DNA of 64,000 bases from Mesoflavibacter zeaxanthinifaciens DSM 18436. Its GTDB lineage: Bacteria > Bacteroidota > Bacteroidia > Flavobacteriales > Flavobacteriaceae. A program made the translations under genes and the position numbers. Where the stretch lies: positions 539,845-603,844 of the forward strand of contig NZ_AULQ01000001.1 in NCBI RefSeq assembly GCF_000422365.1, given 5' to 3'. This document shows, piece after piece, positions 55,362 through 64,000 of this stretch (position 1 is the first letter of the stretch; every line of letters starts with the position of its first letter). A model generated the notes under the pieces. The model was given only the letters and a program-made list of their open reading frames with translations, made no database searches and was not told the DNA's origin.

Positions 55362-55943
55362 ATGCTTGGACTAAAATTACCAACAGATCCACGTTGGGTT
55401 AATATTGTAGAAAAAAATATAGAAGAAATTCTTACAGACCATGCCTTTTGTGAGCAAAAAGCAACAAGTACTGCGATTTCTTTAATAGTAAGTTTTCCTG
55501 AATATACAGAGCTTGTTCAAGAAATGACTGCTTTAGTTAAAGAAGAAATGAGCCACTTTAAAATGGTACATGATAAGATTATAGAACGTGGTTGGACTTT
55601 GGGTAGAGATAGAAAAGATGAGTATGTAATTCAACTTTTAAAATTCTTCCCTAAAGGAGGAAGCAGAACAGATCAATTAGTGCACAGACTATTATATGCT
55701 GCACTAATTGAAGCTAGAAGTTGCGAGCGTTTTAGATTACTTTCTGAAGAATTAAAAGATAAAGAATTAGCCGAGTTTTATAGACGATTAATGGTTAGTG
55801 AAGCTAATCACTATACTATGTTTTTAGGGTATGCTCGTAAATACGGAAACCGAGAAGAAGTTGATAAAAAATGGCAAGATTTATTAGATTATGAAGCCAA
55901 AATAATGAAAGATTTAGGGACAAAAGAAACCATACACGGATAA
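55362..55943 (+). CDS. miaE: tRNA-(ms2io6A)-hydroxylase MiaE
   Basis: 193 residues of a ferritin-like diiron hydroxylase. MLGLKLPTDPRWV is the family N-terminus; DHAFCEQKATSTA near 28 and LVKEEMSHFKMVH near 65 supply the first E..ExxH iron ligands, and LIEARSCERFRLL near 110 and VSEANHYTMF near 145 the second. MiaE hydroxylates the isopentenyl group of modified A37 in tRNA using O2. The gene is the last of the dnaX transcript and ends at a strong terminator. Confidence 0.95.
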   Translation: MLGLKLPTDPRWVNIVEKNIEEILTDHAFCEQKATSTAISLIVSFPEYTELVQEMTALVKEEMSHFKMVHDKIIERGWTLGRDRKDEYVIQLLKFFPKGGSRTDQLVHRLLYAALIEARSCERFRLLSEELKDKELAEFYRRLMVSEANHYTMFLGYARKYGNREEVDKKWQDLLDYEAKIMKDLGTKETIHG

Positions 55944-55950
55944 ATATAAA

Positions 55951-55981
55951 AAGCCTTTTCTAAATAGAAAAGGCTTTTTTT
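55951..55981. terminator. Bidirectional terminator
   Basis: AAGCCTTTTCTA pairs with TAGAAAAGGCTT over a two-base loop, 12 perfect pairs, with T- and A-runs, between convergent miaE and the outer-membrane protein gene. Confidence 0.93.
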
Positions 55982-56006
55982 AAACACTTACTATTTATTG
56001 AATATA

Positions 56007-56537
56007 TTAGAATTTTACTCCAAATCCTATTTGCATTGTATTTCCTTTAAATTCTACACCTAATTCATCATCAACTAGGTTTTGTAATCCATACTTATAT
56101 CTAAAGTCTAAGAAAAATTCATCAGTAATCATGTAGTCAATTCCAGCTACACCAGAAAATGTAAAGTTTTTAATGCCATCATCATACTCATGAGCTTTTA
56201 AACTAGCTTGTGGTCCAACTGCTAAAGCAAAATTATTAGATAAGTTAAACTTAAATAAAACTGGTAATTGGATATAGTTAATTCTCAATTCTTCTTCTTT
56301 AGAACCTTCTGCTGAAAACTGAATTTCTGGAGCAATATCAATTAAGTTTGATAACTTATACTCTCCAAAAAAACCAATCATAAATCCATTTCTGTGAGTA
56401 TGAGGCGTATCATCAAACTGATCTTCAAAATCTAAATCAGAAATATTAATACCAGCTCTAACTCCATAAACAGAGTTTTGAGAAAATCCATAAAAAGAAG
56501 CTAAGATTAAAGTAAAGAAAAGAATAGTTTTTTTCAT
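56007..56537 (-). CDS. Outer-membrane beta-barrel (porin family) protein
   Basis: 176 residues. Signal peptide MKKTILFFTLILASFYGFSQ, then alternating amphipathic strands with aromatic ends (VYGVRAGINISDLDF, NGFMIGFFGEYKLSN, IQLPVLFKFNLSNNFALAVGPQ) and a C-terminal strand MQIGFGVKF ending in phenylalanine, typical of OmpW/OmpA-like 8-stranded barrels of the PorT/outer membrane beta-barrel family. It is a stand-alone gene. Ligand unknown. Confidence 0.88.
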   Translation of the reverse strand: MKKTILFFTLILASFYGFSQNSVYGVRAGINISDLDFEDQFDDTPHTHRNGFMIGFFGEYKLSNLIDIAPEIQFSAEGSKEEELRINYIQLPVLFKFNLSNNFALAVGPQASLKAHEYDDGIKNFTFSGVAGIDYMITDEFFLDFRYKYGLQNLVDDELGVEFKGNTMQIGFGVKF

Positions 56538-56635
56538 ATTTTAAAAGTTATAAGAGGTTGAGTTTAGTTTTTATAATCTTATTAGTAAATATATATATTA
56601 TTATTTAATCTATCACAATAAACAGATAAAGTGTA

Positions 56636-57547
56636 CTATTTTAACTTTGTATGACTCTTAACCGTATCATTATATATACTTTTTATAATACCATCTGCTA
56701 GTCCAATTTTTGGAACATAGATATCTTTTGCGCTACTCCATTTCATCGCAGATAAATAAATACGTGTTGCAGGTATAATCACATCTGCTCTATCTTGATT
56801 TAAGTCTAATTGAGATATACGTTCTTCGTAAGAATATGTTTGTAAGGTATTATAGTAAGAAGTAAGGTAAAAATAGGATAATGGTTTACCTAAAGATTTT
56901 CCTGAAATTTTAAAAATTTTATTAATGTTTCCTCCAGATCCAATAACATCAATTTTTTCGAATTTAGATGTTTCAGTTTTTATCCATTCTTCAAGTTCTT
57001 GCCAAGCTTCTTTTTTTACTACATCATTTAAAAGTCTTACAGTTCCTATTTTAAAGGATTTTGACGATATTTTTTCCCCTTTATCTATTACAGAAAACTC
57101 AGTACTACCGCCTCCTACATCTACGTATAGATAAGTTTTATTTTCATCAATGTAACTTTGAAGATCTGTTGCAGCAATAATAGCAGCTTCTTCTTCTCCG
57201 CCTATAATATCTATTTTAATACCTGTTTCTTCTAATACTAAATCTGCTATTTGCTTACCGTTTTTTGCTTCGCGCATTGCAGACGTTGCACATGCTTTGT
57301 ACCTAACAACATTATGTGTTTGCATTAACAAACTAAACGCTTGCATGGTTTTAAGCATACGCTCTTTATTATTTTTAGAAATCTTTTCTTTTATAAACAC
57401 ATCTGCACCAAGACGAACAGGAACACGCACTAACGAACTTTTTTTAAAGCGTACTGGTTTACCTTTTTCTTCTATAATATTAGAAATTAGTAGTCTTACA
57501 GCGTTAGACCCAATGTCTATTGCAGCGTATTTTTGTATGGTTAGCAT
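56636..57547 (-). CDS. ppx: Ppx/GppA-family exopolyphosphatase
   Basis: 303 residues of the ASKHA fold. KYAAIDIGSNAVRLLISNI near 6-24 is phosphate loop 1, GGEEEAAIIA near 115 and LYVDVGGGSTEFSVI near 138 are the second and third motifs. This is the short two-domain form without the C-terminal HD region found in E. coli Ppx. It hydrolyses terminal phosphates of polyphosphate or pppGpp. It follows ppk1 by three bases on the same strand, so synthesis and breakdown of polyphosphate are encoded together. Confidence 0.93.
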   Translation of the reverse strand: MLTIQKYAAIDIGSNAVRLLISNIIEEKGKPVRFKKSSLVRVPVRLGADVFIKEKISKNNKERMLKTMQAFSLLMQTHNVVRYKACATSAMREAKNGKQIADLVLEETGIKIDIIGGEEEAAIIAATDLQSYIDENKTYLYVDVGGGSTEFSVIDKGEKISSKSFKIGTVRLLNDVVKKEAWQELEEWIKTETSKFEKIDVIGSGGNINKIFKISGKSLGKPLSYFYLTSYYNTLQTYSYEERISQLDLNQDRADVIIPATRIYLSAMKWSSAKDIYVPKIGLADGIIKSIYNDTVKSHTKLK

Positions 57548-57550
57548 TAT

Positions 57551-59608
57551 TTAGTTTAGTTTTTCTTTTAAATAATCATAAGTTGCAAATTGAGACCTTA
57601 ATTTAGGTTTATCGTTTTTACGATAATTATTTTTTTGAGTTTTGTCTAATAGTCTTGCTTTTGCATTATCATTCCAACAGATATCGAATATATCTAATAA
57701 TTCTTGTTTAATATCATCTTGATAGATTGGGCAAGATACTTCTACTCTATTATCTATATTTCTTGTCATCCAATCTGCAGAAGAGATGTATACTTTTGTA
57801 TCGTTATTATTACAGAAAATGTATAGCCTAGTGTGTTCTAAAAACTTGTCTACGATACTTATTACTTCAATGCTTTCACTAACACCTTTTACACCAGGTA
57901 CAAGACAACAAATACCTCTAACAATCATTTGTATTTTTACACCAGCTTTGCTTGCTTCGTATAGCTTATCAATCATTTTATAGCTTGATATACTATTCAT
58001 TTTTAATTTAATAAAAGCTGGTTTGCCTTGTTTAACATTTTCTATTTCGTTATCAATTAAACGAAAAAATTTATCTTTTGTATAATGTGGCGATGTAATT
58101 ATGTGTTTATATCTGTAAATTTTATAGTTAACTTCAAAAAAGTTGAATACTTTATTGATGTCTTTTAATATTTTTTGATTGGCTGTAAATAACGTAAAAT
58201 CTGTATAAACACGTGCAGTAGACTCATTAAAATTACCTGTGCTTATAAAGCCATAACGTTTAGTTTTCTTTCCTTCTTCACGCTCTATTACACACATTTT
58301 ACTGTGTACTTTTAATCCTTGTACTCCAAAAATTAGGTTAACACCTTCGCGCTGCATTTGTTCCGCGTAAGCGATATTTGCTTCTTCATCAAAACGCGCT
58401 TGAATTTCCATAGAAACAGTAACTTTTTTACCATTTTTTGCAGCATTGATAAGAGAACTTGCTACATGAGATATCTGTGCTAATCTATAAATTGTAATTT
58501 TTATTGATTTTACTTTTGGGTCTAAAGCTGCTTCGCGTAAAAACTTTACTACATATGTAAATGTATGATATGGCGCATATTGTAAATAATCTTTTTTTGC
58601 TATAGACTCAAAAATACTGTCTTGTAGGCTTAAACCTTTAACTTGTAATGGTGTGATTTTATCGTAAAGTAAATCTGTTCTGCCTAAACTAGGAAAATCC
58701 ATATAATCTCTCCTATTATGATAACGTCCACCTGGTATTATACTATCTGTATTATCTATACCCATAATTGACATTAAAAAGTTTAACGTCGTTTTATCTA
58801 TAGTTTTATCGTAAACAAATCTTACCGGCTCACCAATTAATCTATCCTTAACGCTATCACTAATTTTTTCCATAAAACTTTTAGACAAATCGCTGTCTAA
58901 ATCCAACTCTGCATCACGTGTAATTTTTATCATATGCGCAGAAATATTTTTATAGCTAAAAACGTTAAAAATATCGTCTAAAAACAAACGCAACATATCA
59001 TCTAACATAATGATATACTGTTTATTGTCTACTTTTGGAAGTACAATAAATCGTTGCATTGATCTAGAAATTTCTATCAAAGCATATTGGCTAGAATTAT
59101 CTTCTAAAACCATATTTATTGCTAAATACGCATTACTATCTTTTAGGTTAGGAAGTTCTATATCTGGGTTTAAAATAATAGTTACTAAAGCTGGACTAAC
59201 TTTTTCTAAAAAATACTTTTTAAGAAACTCTTTTTGAGATTTATTAACCTTATTTTCTTTTATAATAAAGATGTTTTCTGTCTCTAATTCTTTTTGAATT
59301 TTGCTTAAAATTTTAAGACTTTCTGTTTGATGTCCAATAACAGTATTTGTTATTATCTCTAACAACTCTGATGCCTTAATACCTCCAAGTTGACTTTTAC
59401 CTGCTTTACCTGCATAGTCAATACGTTTTACTGTAGCATAACGTACTTTAAAAAATTCGTCTAAATTATTAGAAAAAATACCTAAAAAACGTAATCTTTC
59501 AATTAACGGAACAGTCTCATCTGCTGCTTCTTGTAAAACTCGGTGATTAAATTGAAGCCAGCTTAACTCTCTATTAATGTACTTATTATCTATAATGTGG
59601 TTGTTCAT
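57551..59608 (-). CDS. ppk1: Polyphosphate kinase 1
   Basis: 685 residues, the usual PPK1 length. REINRELSWLQFNHRVLQEA-like start (reads YINRELSWLQFNHRVL at 9-24) belongs to the N-terminal domain. FLREAALDPKVKSIKITIYRLA near 360 and the catalytic histidine in GVQGLKVHSKMCVI near 425 are conserved, as is the second-histidine region near 580. It builds polyphosphate from ATP. A three-base gap links it to ppx. Confidence 0.96.
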   Translation of the reverse strand: MNNHIIDNKYINRELSWLQFNHRVLQEAADETVPLIERLRFLGIFSNNLDEFFKVRYATVKRIDYAGKAGKSQLGGIKASELLEIITNTVIGHQTESLKILSKIQKELETENIFIIKENKVNKSQKEFLKKYFLEKVSPALVTIILNPDIELPNLKDSNAYLAINMVLEDNSSQYALIEISRSMQRFIVLPKVDNKQYIIMLDDMLRLFLDDIFNVFSYKNISAHMIKITRDAELDLDSDLSKSFMEKISDSVKDRLIGEPVRFVYDKTIDKTTLNFLMSIMGIDNTDSIIPGGRYHNRRDYMDFPSLGRTDLLYDKITPLQVKGLSLQDSIFESIAKKDYLQYAPYHTFTYVVKFLREAALDPKVKSIKITIYRLAQISHVASSLINAAKNGKKVTVSMEIQARFDEEANIAYAEQMQREGVNLIFGVQGLKVHSKMCVIEREEGKKTKRYGFISTGNFNESTARVYTDFTLFTANQKILKDINKVFNFFEVNYKIYRYKHIITSPHYTKDKFFRLIDNEIENVKQGKPAFIKLKMNSISSYKMIDKLYEASKAGVKIQMIVRGICCLVPGVKGVSESIEVISIVDKFLEHTRLYIFCNNNDTKVYISSADWMTRNIDNRVEVSCPIYQDDIKQELLDIFDICWNDNAKARLLDKTQKNNYRKNDKPKLRSQFATYDYLKEKLN

Positions 59609-59647
59609 TTGACGAATTTTTACTACAAATATATTTAATTAGATTGG

Positions 59648-60136
59648 CTATTTTAAATGTTTAGGGAATACAATTCTTGTTGTTTTACCAAATTTAACCT
59701 TTTGCCAACATTGAGCATTAAATTCTATTTGAACAAATCCAGATGTTGGTAAGTTTTCTATATAACTATCTCCTAGCTGATTACACAAATCTGTAAGCGC
59801 ATAATTGTGTCCAAATATTGCTAAAGTTTTCACAGAATCGTCACAGTTGTAGATTTGATTTAATACAGCGTCTCCAGAAAAATCATAAAGCTCTTTTTTA
59901 AGTTGAAATTTGACGTCAAAAAGATCTAAATTTTTAATGTAATTTTTAGAAGTTGTACATGCACGATTTGCTGTACTTGACAATATTAAATCTGGCTTTT
60001 TAAAATCTTTTTTTATGTATTTAGACACTAATTCAATATCCGTAAAACCTCTTTTTTTTAAGGGTCTATCATGATCTGGTAAATTATATTTCCATGAAGA
60101 TTTACCATGTCGAAATAACTGTAAAGTTTTGTCCAT
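59648..60136 (-). CDS. SixA-type histidine phosphatase
   Basis: 162 residues of the histidine phosphatase superfamily. The phosphate motif is LFRHGKSSWKYNLPDHDRPLKKRG at 7-30, with the catalytic RHG at 9-11, and a second conserved histidine in LAIFGHNYALTDL near 110. This length and RHGKS/DHDRPL pattern match SixA, which acts on phosphohistidine proteins, but members of this branch may have other phosphate substrates. It lies 39 bases upstream of ppk1 on the same strand, so it may be transcribed with it. Confidence 0.88.
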   Translation of the reverse strand: MDKTLQLFRHGKSSWKYNLPDHDRPLKKRGFTDIELVSKYIKKDFKKPDLILSSTANRACTTSKNYIKNLDLFDVKFQLKKELYDFSGDAVLNQIYNCDDSVKTLAIFGHNYALTDLCNQLGDSYIENLPTSGFVQIEFNAQCWQKVKFGKTTRIVFPKHLK

Positions 60137-60490
60137 AATGATTATTTAAATGATTATTCTAGAGATTTTTAGAGTTAAAAATGTCGTTTATCGATTAAAT
60201 ATACGCTATATCATTTTTTTTTGATTTTAATATTATTTACAACTTGATTTGTATTGCTATTAATTAATTTCACCCTTGAATCTAAAAACTAAGAACCTAC
60301 TAAACCATTCCCTTAAGCAAAATAGTAGCACTTTAAATGTATGTAATTTTTTTAAAAATTATAAAGTAAAACAGTGTTATATGCATATTAGTTCTAAAAA
60401 CATTTATATTTTAAGTAATAAGTTAATTATATTGCAATTAATTACTGTTTTTGTGTGTACTGTATATGTTATAAATCAATTTTTGTCGTT
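60137..60490. other. Intergenic region with candidate promoter of the adhesin gene
   Basis: 354 bases without a convincing gene, between divergent genes. TTTG at about 60219-60222 and TTGATTTG at 60244-60251 (one mismatch to TAnnTTTG) are separated by about 21 bases and face the adhesin, leaving a leader of roughly 230 bases. A 72-codon open frame in the leader (60276-60494, TTG start) ends in a TGA overlapping the adhesin TTG start; it is not supported enough to call. Confidence 0.35.
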
Positions 60491-63400
60491 TTGAAAAAAC
60501 TTAACCCATTAGTAAAGTGCTATAAAGCACTTTTAATATTAGCTGTGTCATTAATTGCTACAATTAGTACAGCTCAAGTAAAAAAACCATTTACGCTTAG
60601 ATACCAAAGTAGTATTAATGGTGATGTTATTGTTGTTGGTAATAACACAATCTCTAGAACTGCTACAGGTAATTATAATGGATCTGATGGTAATCATGAC
60701 TTTTCAGATAACGTTTATGTAGATATTGATAATGACATTACTACATTTAACTCTAGTAGCGCAAACTTAACAAACCCTTATCCGGGCGATCCTTGCTTAG
60801 CGATAGATAAAGTTTTACTATATTGGGCTGCAGCAGATAAAGGTTTAATAGTTGGTAATGGTAATAACGCTGTAGAGTTAGATAATCAACCTGGTTGGAA
60901 TTATAACCAAGTAAAAATAATGCTACCTGGACAAACAAGCTACACTACTGTTTCTGCAGATGATGTTATTTTTAGAGGTCGTGATGAAAATCCTCACTTT
61001 GTTAATGATGCTTACATCTGTGTAAAAGATATCACTAATAATGTTTTAAATAACAGCAATGCATTTGGTAAGTATCAAGTTGCTAATGTTGAAGGAAGAC
61101 AAGGGTATTTATATTCTCATGACGGAAATAACACAGGTACTTCTGGAGGTTGGCAGCTAGTAGTTGTTTATAAAAGCGATCAATTAAAAAGAAAAAACAT
61201 ATCATTTTTTGATGGTTATGCTAATGTAACTAGTTCTAACAATAATTTTAATATTAATTTTAGTGGATTTCAGACAATTCCAACAGGAGCTGTAAAATCT
61301 GATATAGTAATTGGAGCTTTAGAAGGCGATCGTGATTTATCAGGAGACAGATTACAAATGCTTAACTCTTCAAACGTCTTCGAAGATTTAGATGCGCCTT
61401 TAAGAAATTCAAATAACTTTTTTAATAGTAGAATTACTAATGGAAATAGCAACTTTACAGATCGAAATCCAGCAAGTACAAACACTTTAGGTTTTGACTC
61501 AGCTCATTTTCATTTAGATAATTCAGGAAATAATCTTCTACATAATAATCAAACATCAACAACCTTAAGACTAACTTCAAATCAAGAAGCATATGGTCTA
61601 TATCTATTAGGTTTAGCTGTAGAGGTTTATGAACCTAAATTAGATCCAATTGTATATACAGCTACACCAAATACTATTACTCCTAATAGTAACCCTCAAA
61701 CAGTAACATATAATGCATCCACCACTAATAACGGTAATGATGATGCTACAAATATAAGCTTTGTTACAACGGTTCCTGTTGGTTCAGAACTAGTTCAGCC
61801 TATAACTGGTTTACCTGCTGGTGTGACTTACAGTTATAATTCTAGTACAAGAGAATTAACTTTTACAGCTGCTGATGGATTATTGGATGTTGGAGAAACA
61901 TTAAGTTTTGCTTTTGATGTAACAGTAAATGATCAATGTTATTATTTAGAAAACGGATGTTCTACAACTTTAAGCTCACAACTTTCTTCTTCTTACACGG
62001 GTTTTATCAATGGTCACAGTACTACTATAGTAAGTTCTAATAGTTTAGACGAATGTAAGCAAGGTAATAATTTATCAACTACAGTAACAGTTAACCCTCC
62101 AGCACCAGCAACTTGGGTTACTACACCTAATGAATTAGATAGAACTGTAGAGTGTGATAATACAAATGCCTTAAATAATGCTCAAAATTTAGCTCCTGTA
62201 GCAAGTTGTAACAACCTTATCCCTATAAAAACATCAGGCAACTTTATGCCAGATCCATCTTGCCCTTCTAACGGAACTATAACAAACACATGGTCATTTA
62301 CCGATGCTTGTGGTAATACAATAGAAGATTACACTCAAGTTATTACTATTGTAGACACGACAGGACCTGTAATTGACACAGAATCTTTTGACTTTACAGT
62401 ACAATGTGATGGAAATGGTAATACTGACCAATTTAACAATTGGTTAGCCAATAATGGTAATGCTGTTGCTTATGATGAATGCGGCGGACCAATAACTTGG
62501 TCTAATACTATTACAAACACAACCGATGATTGTGGTGAAACTGGTAGTACAACTGTTACTTTTACAGCTACTGATGAATGCGGAAACTCATCTTCTACAA
62601 CAGCTACTTTTACAATAATTGATACATTACCGCCAACAATTGTAGGTTTCCCTTCTAATGTAGATAATAGTCAACCTTCATGTGTTGATGTTCCTGTATT
62701 AAGTTTTGAAAATTATACTGAAGAAACTGGTGATGGAAACAATAACACGTTTTTACAAGGAGAAGTTTTTAGATTTACTGAAATTGCACCAGGAGTAGAC
62801 GCCTTAGTTAATATTGTAGCAACTGTTAATACTACAATTCCTGTTTTCGATGATAATTCTACAGGAAGCGATTCTTTTAGACCTAGAACTGCTTTTTCAA
62901 TAGCAAACAATGGAGATAGAGCTTATACAGAATTTAGATTCGATTTTGTTCAAGCCGGAACTTCAACACCTACTAGTTTACCTGAATTCTATTCTAATTT
63001 TAATGATATTGATGGTAATAATAATTTTGGAGAAGTAAACTGGACTCAGTTTACAAATAGTTATACTGTAAATGATCCTACAGATTTAACCATTACAGAA
63101 GAAGGTCCTTGGATAGTTGCTACCTCTGGAACTACAGAGTATACAGGTGTTACTAATGCTAATCCTCAAGCTAATTTTACCACTAGAAATACAGACGCAA
63201 CAAGTTTTTCTTTTAGAGTTGGTGTTGAAGCCAGAAAAAATAATGTTTCTGGTAGTGGAAGACAGCATAATATTGAATTTACCTGTATTTCTAATTATAC
63301 AAATGCCGTTACTATTTCTGAAGAAATAACAATTGAATGTGATGAATTACAACCTGCGGAAGATTTAACAGCTACTGATGAATGTGGAAGTGCTACTATT

Positions 63401-64000
63401 AATTTTGAAGAAACAACAACTCCAGGAACTTGTGAAAATGAATTTACAGTAGAAAGAACTTGGACTGCTACAGATGAATGCGGAAATACAACAACAAGAA
63501 CTTTAATCATTAATGTTGTAGATACTACTCCTCCAACATTTACTGTGCCTGCCGATGTAACTATTAATTGTGAGCAAGACCCTAATGATTTAACACTTAC
63601 TGGAGATGTTACTGATGAAGCAGATAATTGCGACACGACTTTAGAGGCTACTTTTAGCGATCAAGAAGACACTTCTGCTGGGAACTGTAGCAGCGAATCT
63701 ATCATCACTAGAACGTGGACTTTAACTGATGATTGTGGGAACACTACATCTCAAACACAAATCATTACTATTGAAGATTCAACAGCACCTACTTTTACAG
63801 CGCCAGATGATATCGAAATTTTTACTGATGCGTCTTGTAACTATAATGCGTCGGTTGCACAAACAGGTGATGTAACGGATGAAGCTGATAACTGTTCTGC
63901 TTCTATTGAGGCAACATTTACTGATTTGGTTACTGCAGGTTCTTGTGAAGGATCGTATATCATTACAAGAACATGGACTTTAACTGATGATTGTGGGAAT
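60491..64000 (+). CDS. Large secreted protein with HYR-like repeats, partial (3' end outside window)
   Basis: 1,170 codons are open from TTG at 60491 to the window end. The N-terminus KKLNPLVKCYKALLILAVSLIATISTAQ is a signal peptide ending in STAQ; no in-frame ATG precedes it. An N-terminal domain (to about residue 385) is followed by a DUF11-like domain (about 390-530), then HYR-like Ig repeats of about 86 residues with patterns such as TATDECGN, TWTLTDDCGN and VDTTPPT at about 62290, 62560, 63465, 63717 and 63975, interrupted by an unrelated beta domain (62640-63310). Secretion by the type IX system and a role in adhesion are expected from relatives; the sorting domain is outside the window. 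Confidence 0.88.
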   Translation, partial: MKKLNPLVKCYKALLILAVSLIATISTAQVKKPFTLRYQSSINGDVIVVGNNTISRTATGNYNGSDGNHDFSDNVYVDIDNDITTFNSSSANLTNPYPGDPCLAIDKVLLYWAAADKGLIVGNGNNAVELDNQPGWNYNQVKIMLPGQTSYTTVSADDVIFRGRDENPHFVNDAYICVKDITNNVLNNSNAFGKYQVANVEGRQGYLYSHDGNNTGTSGGWQLVVVYKSDQLKRKNISFFDGYANVTSSNNNFNINFSGFQTIPTGAVKSDIVIGALEGDRDLSGDRLQMLNSSNVFEDLDAPLRNSNNFFNSRITNGNSNFTDRNPASTNTLGFDSAHFHLDNSGNNLLHNNQTSTTLRLTSNQEAYGLYLLGLAVEVYEPKLDPIVYTATPNTITPNSNPQTVTYNASTTNNGNDDATNISFVTTVPVGSELVQPITGLPAGVTYSYNSSTRELTFTAADGLLDVGETLSFAFDVTVNDQCYYLENGCSTTLSSQLSSSYTGFINGHSTTIVSSNSLDECKQGNNLSTTVTVNPPAPATWVTTPNELDRTVECDNTNALNNAQNLAPVASCNNLIPIKTSGNFMPDPSCPSNGTITNTWSFTDACGNTIEDYTQVITIVDTTGPVIDTESFDFTVQCDGNGNTDQFNNWLANNGNAVAYDECGGPITWSNTITNTTDDCGETGSTTVTFTATDECGNSSSTTATFTIIDTLPPTIVGFPSNVDNSQPSCVDVPVLSFENYTEETGDGNNNTFLQGEVFRFTEIAPGVDALVNIVATVNTTIPVFDDNSTGSDSFRPRTAFSIANNGDRAYTEFRFDFVQAGTSTPTSLPEFYSNFNDIDGNNNFGEVNWTQFTNSYTVNDPTDLTITEEGPWIVATSGTTEYTGVTNANPQANFTTRNTDATSFSFRVGVEARKNNVSGSGRQHNIEFTCISNYTNAVTISEEITIECDELQPAEDLTATDECGSATINFEETTTPGTCENEFTVERTWTATDECGNTTTRTLIINVVDTTPPTFTVPADVTINCEQDPNDLTLTGDVTDEADNCDTTLEATFSDQEDTSAGNCSSESIITRTWTLTDDCGNTTSQTQIITIEDSTAPTFTAPDDIEIFTDASCNYNASVAQTGDVTDEADNCSASIEATFTDLVTAGSCEGSYIITRTWTLTDDCGN

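Noticed and set aside
60276..60494. 72-codon open frame with TTG start in the adhesin leader
   Set aside because: No recognisable domain, rare start codon, no ribosome-binding support; kept only as a note in the leader region.
60491..64000. CRISPR-like array from the repeating segments
   Set aside because: Repeats are coding, about 86 codons long and diverged, not short direct repeats with spacers.

Overview
The window is chromosomal DNA from a member of the Bacteroidota, most probably the family Flavobacteriaceae. This rests on its AT-rich composition, TAnnTTTG-type -7 promoter boxes, and family-typical genes (TamB-like protein next to tsaD, DUF4159, DUF3822, the PG_1098-type methyltransferase, secreted HYR-repeat proteins). 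Protein-level recall gives the family but not the genus. No phage, transposase, integrase or CRISPR array was seen; this is mostly core genome with dense short operons separated by clear hairpin terminators.

Layout. 1-3032: 5' part of a tamB-like gene, divergent from tsaD (3144). 4258-9588: a rightward run with a parvulin-type isomerase, a small secreted protein, rsmE, DUF4159, a SpoU methyltransferase, an AI-2E transporter and a class I methyltransferase. 9585-15307: a leftward four-gene ligase-associated DNA repair operon (exonuclease, ATP-dependent ligase, Lhr-type helicase, phosphoesterase). 15413-15671: tRNA-Ser, tRNA-Pro and tRNA-Arg with a shared terminator. 15766-18257: a 7TM-HD hydrolase and a small membrane protein. 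18463-31822: thiolase, NlpC/P60 peptidase, TPR protein, gyrA, clpC, hutH, a TlpA-type thioredoxin and the NAD(P)HX repair enzyme. 31914-36772: the threonine operon thrA-thrB-thrC, preceded by a near-consensus promoter and a 16-codon Thr/Ile-rich leader peptide.

36865-41917: serine hydrolase, SDR protein, gcvT, an epimerase, phhB-like dehydratase and yebC. 42005-43048: a lipoprotein with a propeller-like body. 43302-47003: a leftward five-gene cluster with kdsB and a probable kdnB (Kdo / 8-amino-Kdo synthesis), a HAD phosphatase, a CAT-fold acyltransferase and a PlsC-type acyltransferase. 47069-50710: RecD-like helicase, two poorly known genes and rsmD. 50836-51182: RNase P RNA on the minus strand. 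51224-55943: serine hydrolase, dnaX, a lipoprotein, miaE. 56007-60136: outer-membrane protein, ppx, ppk1 and a SixA-type phosphatase. 60491 to the window end: the 5' part of a giant secreted protein with HYR-like repeats.

The best leads beyond routine annotation are the threonine leader peptide with two mutually exclusive downstream pairings; an A10 tract in dnaX at the exact end of the ATPase/collar region where either one-base slip ends the protein at once, which would make a gamma-like subunit; and the kdsB-kdnB operon that lacks the partner aminotransferase but holds a CAT-fold acyltransferase.
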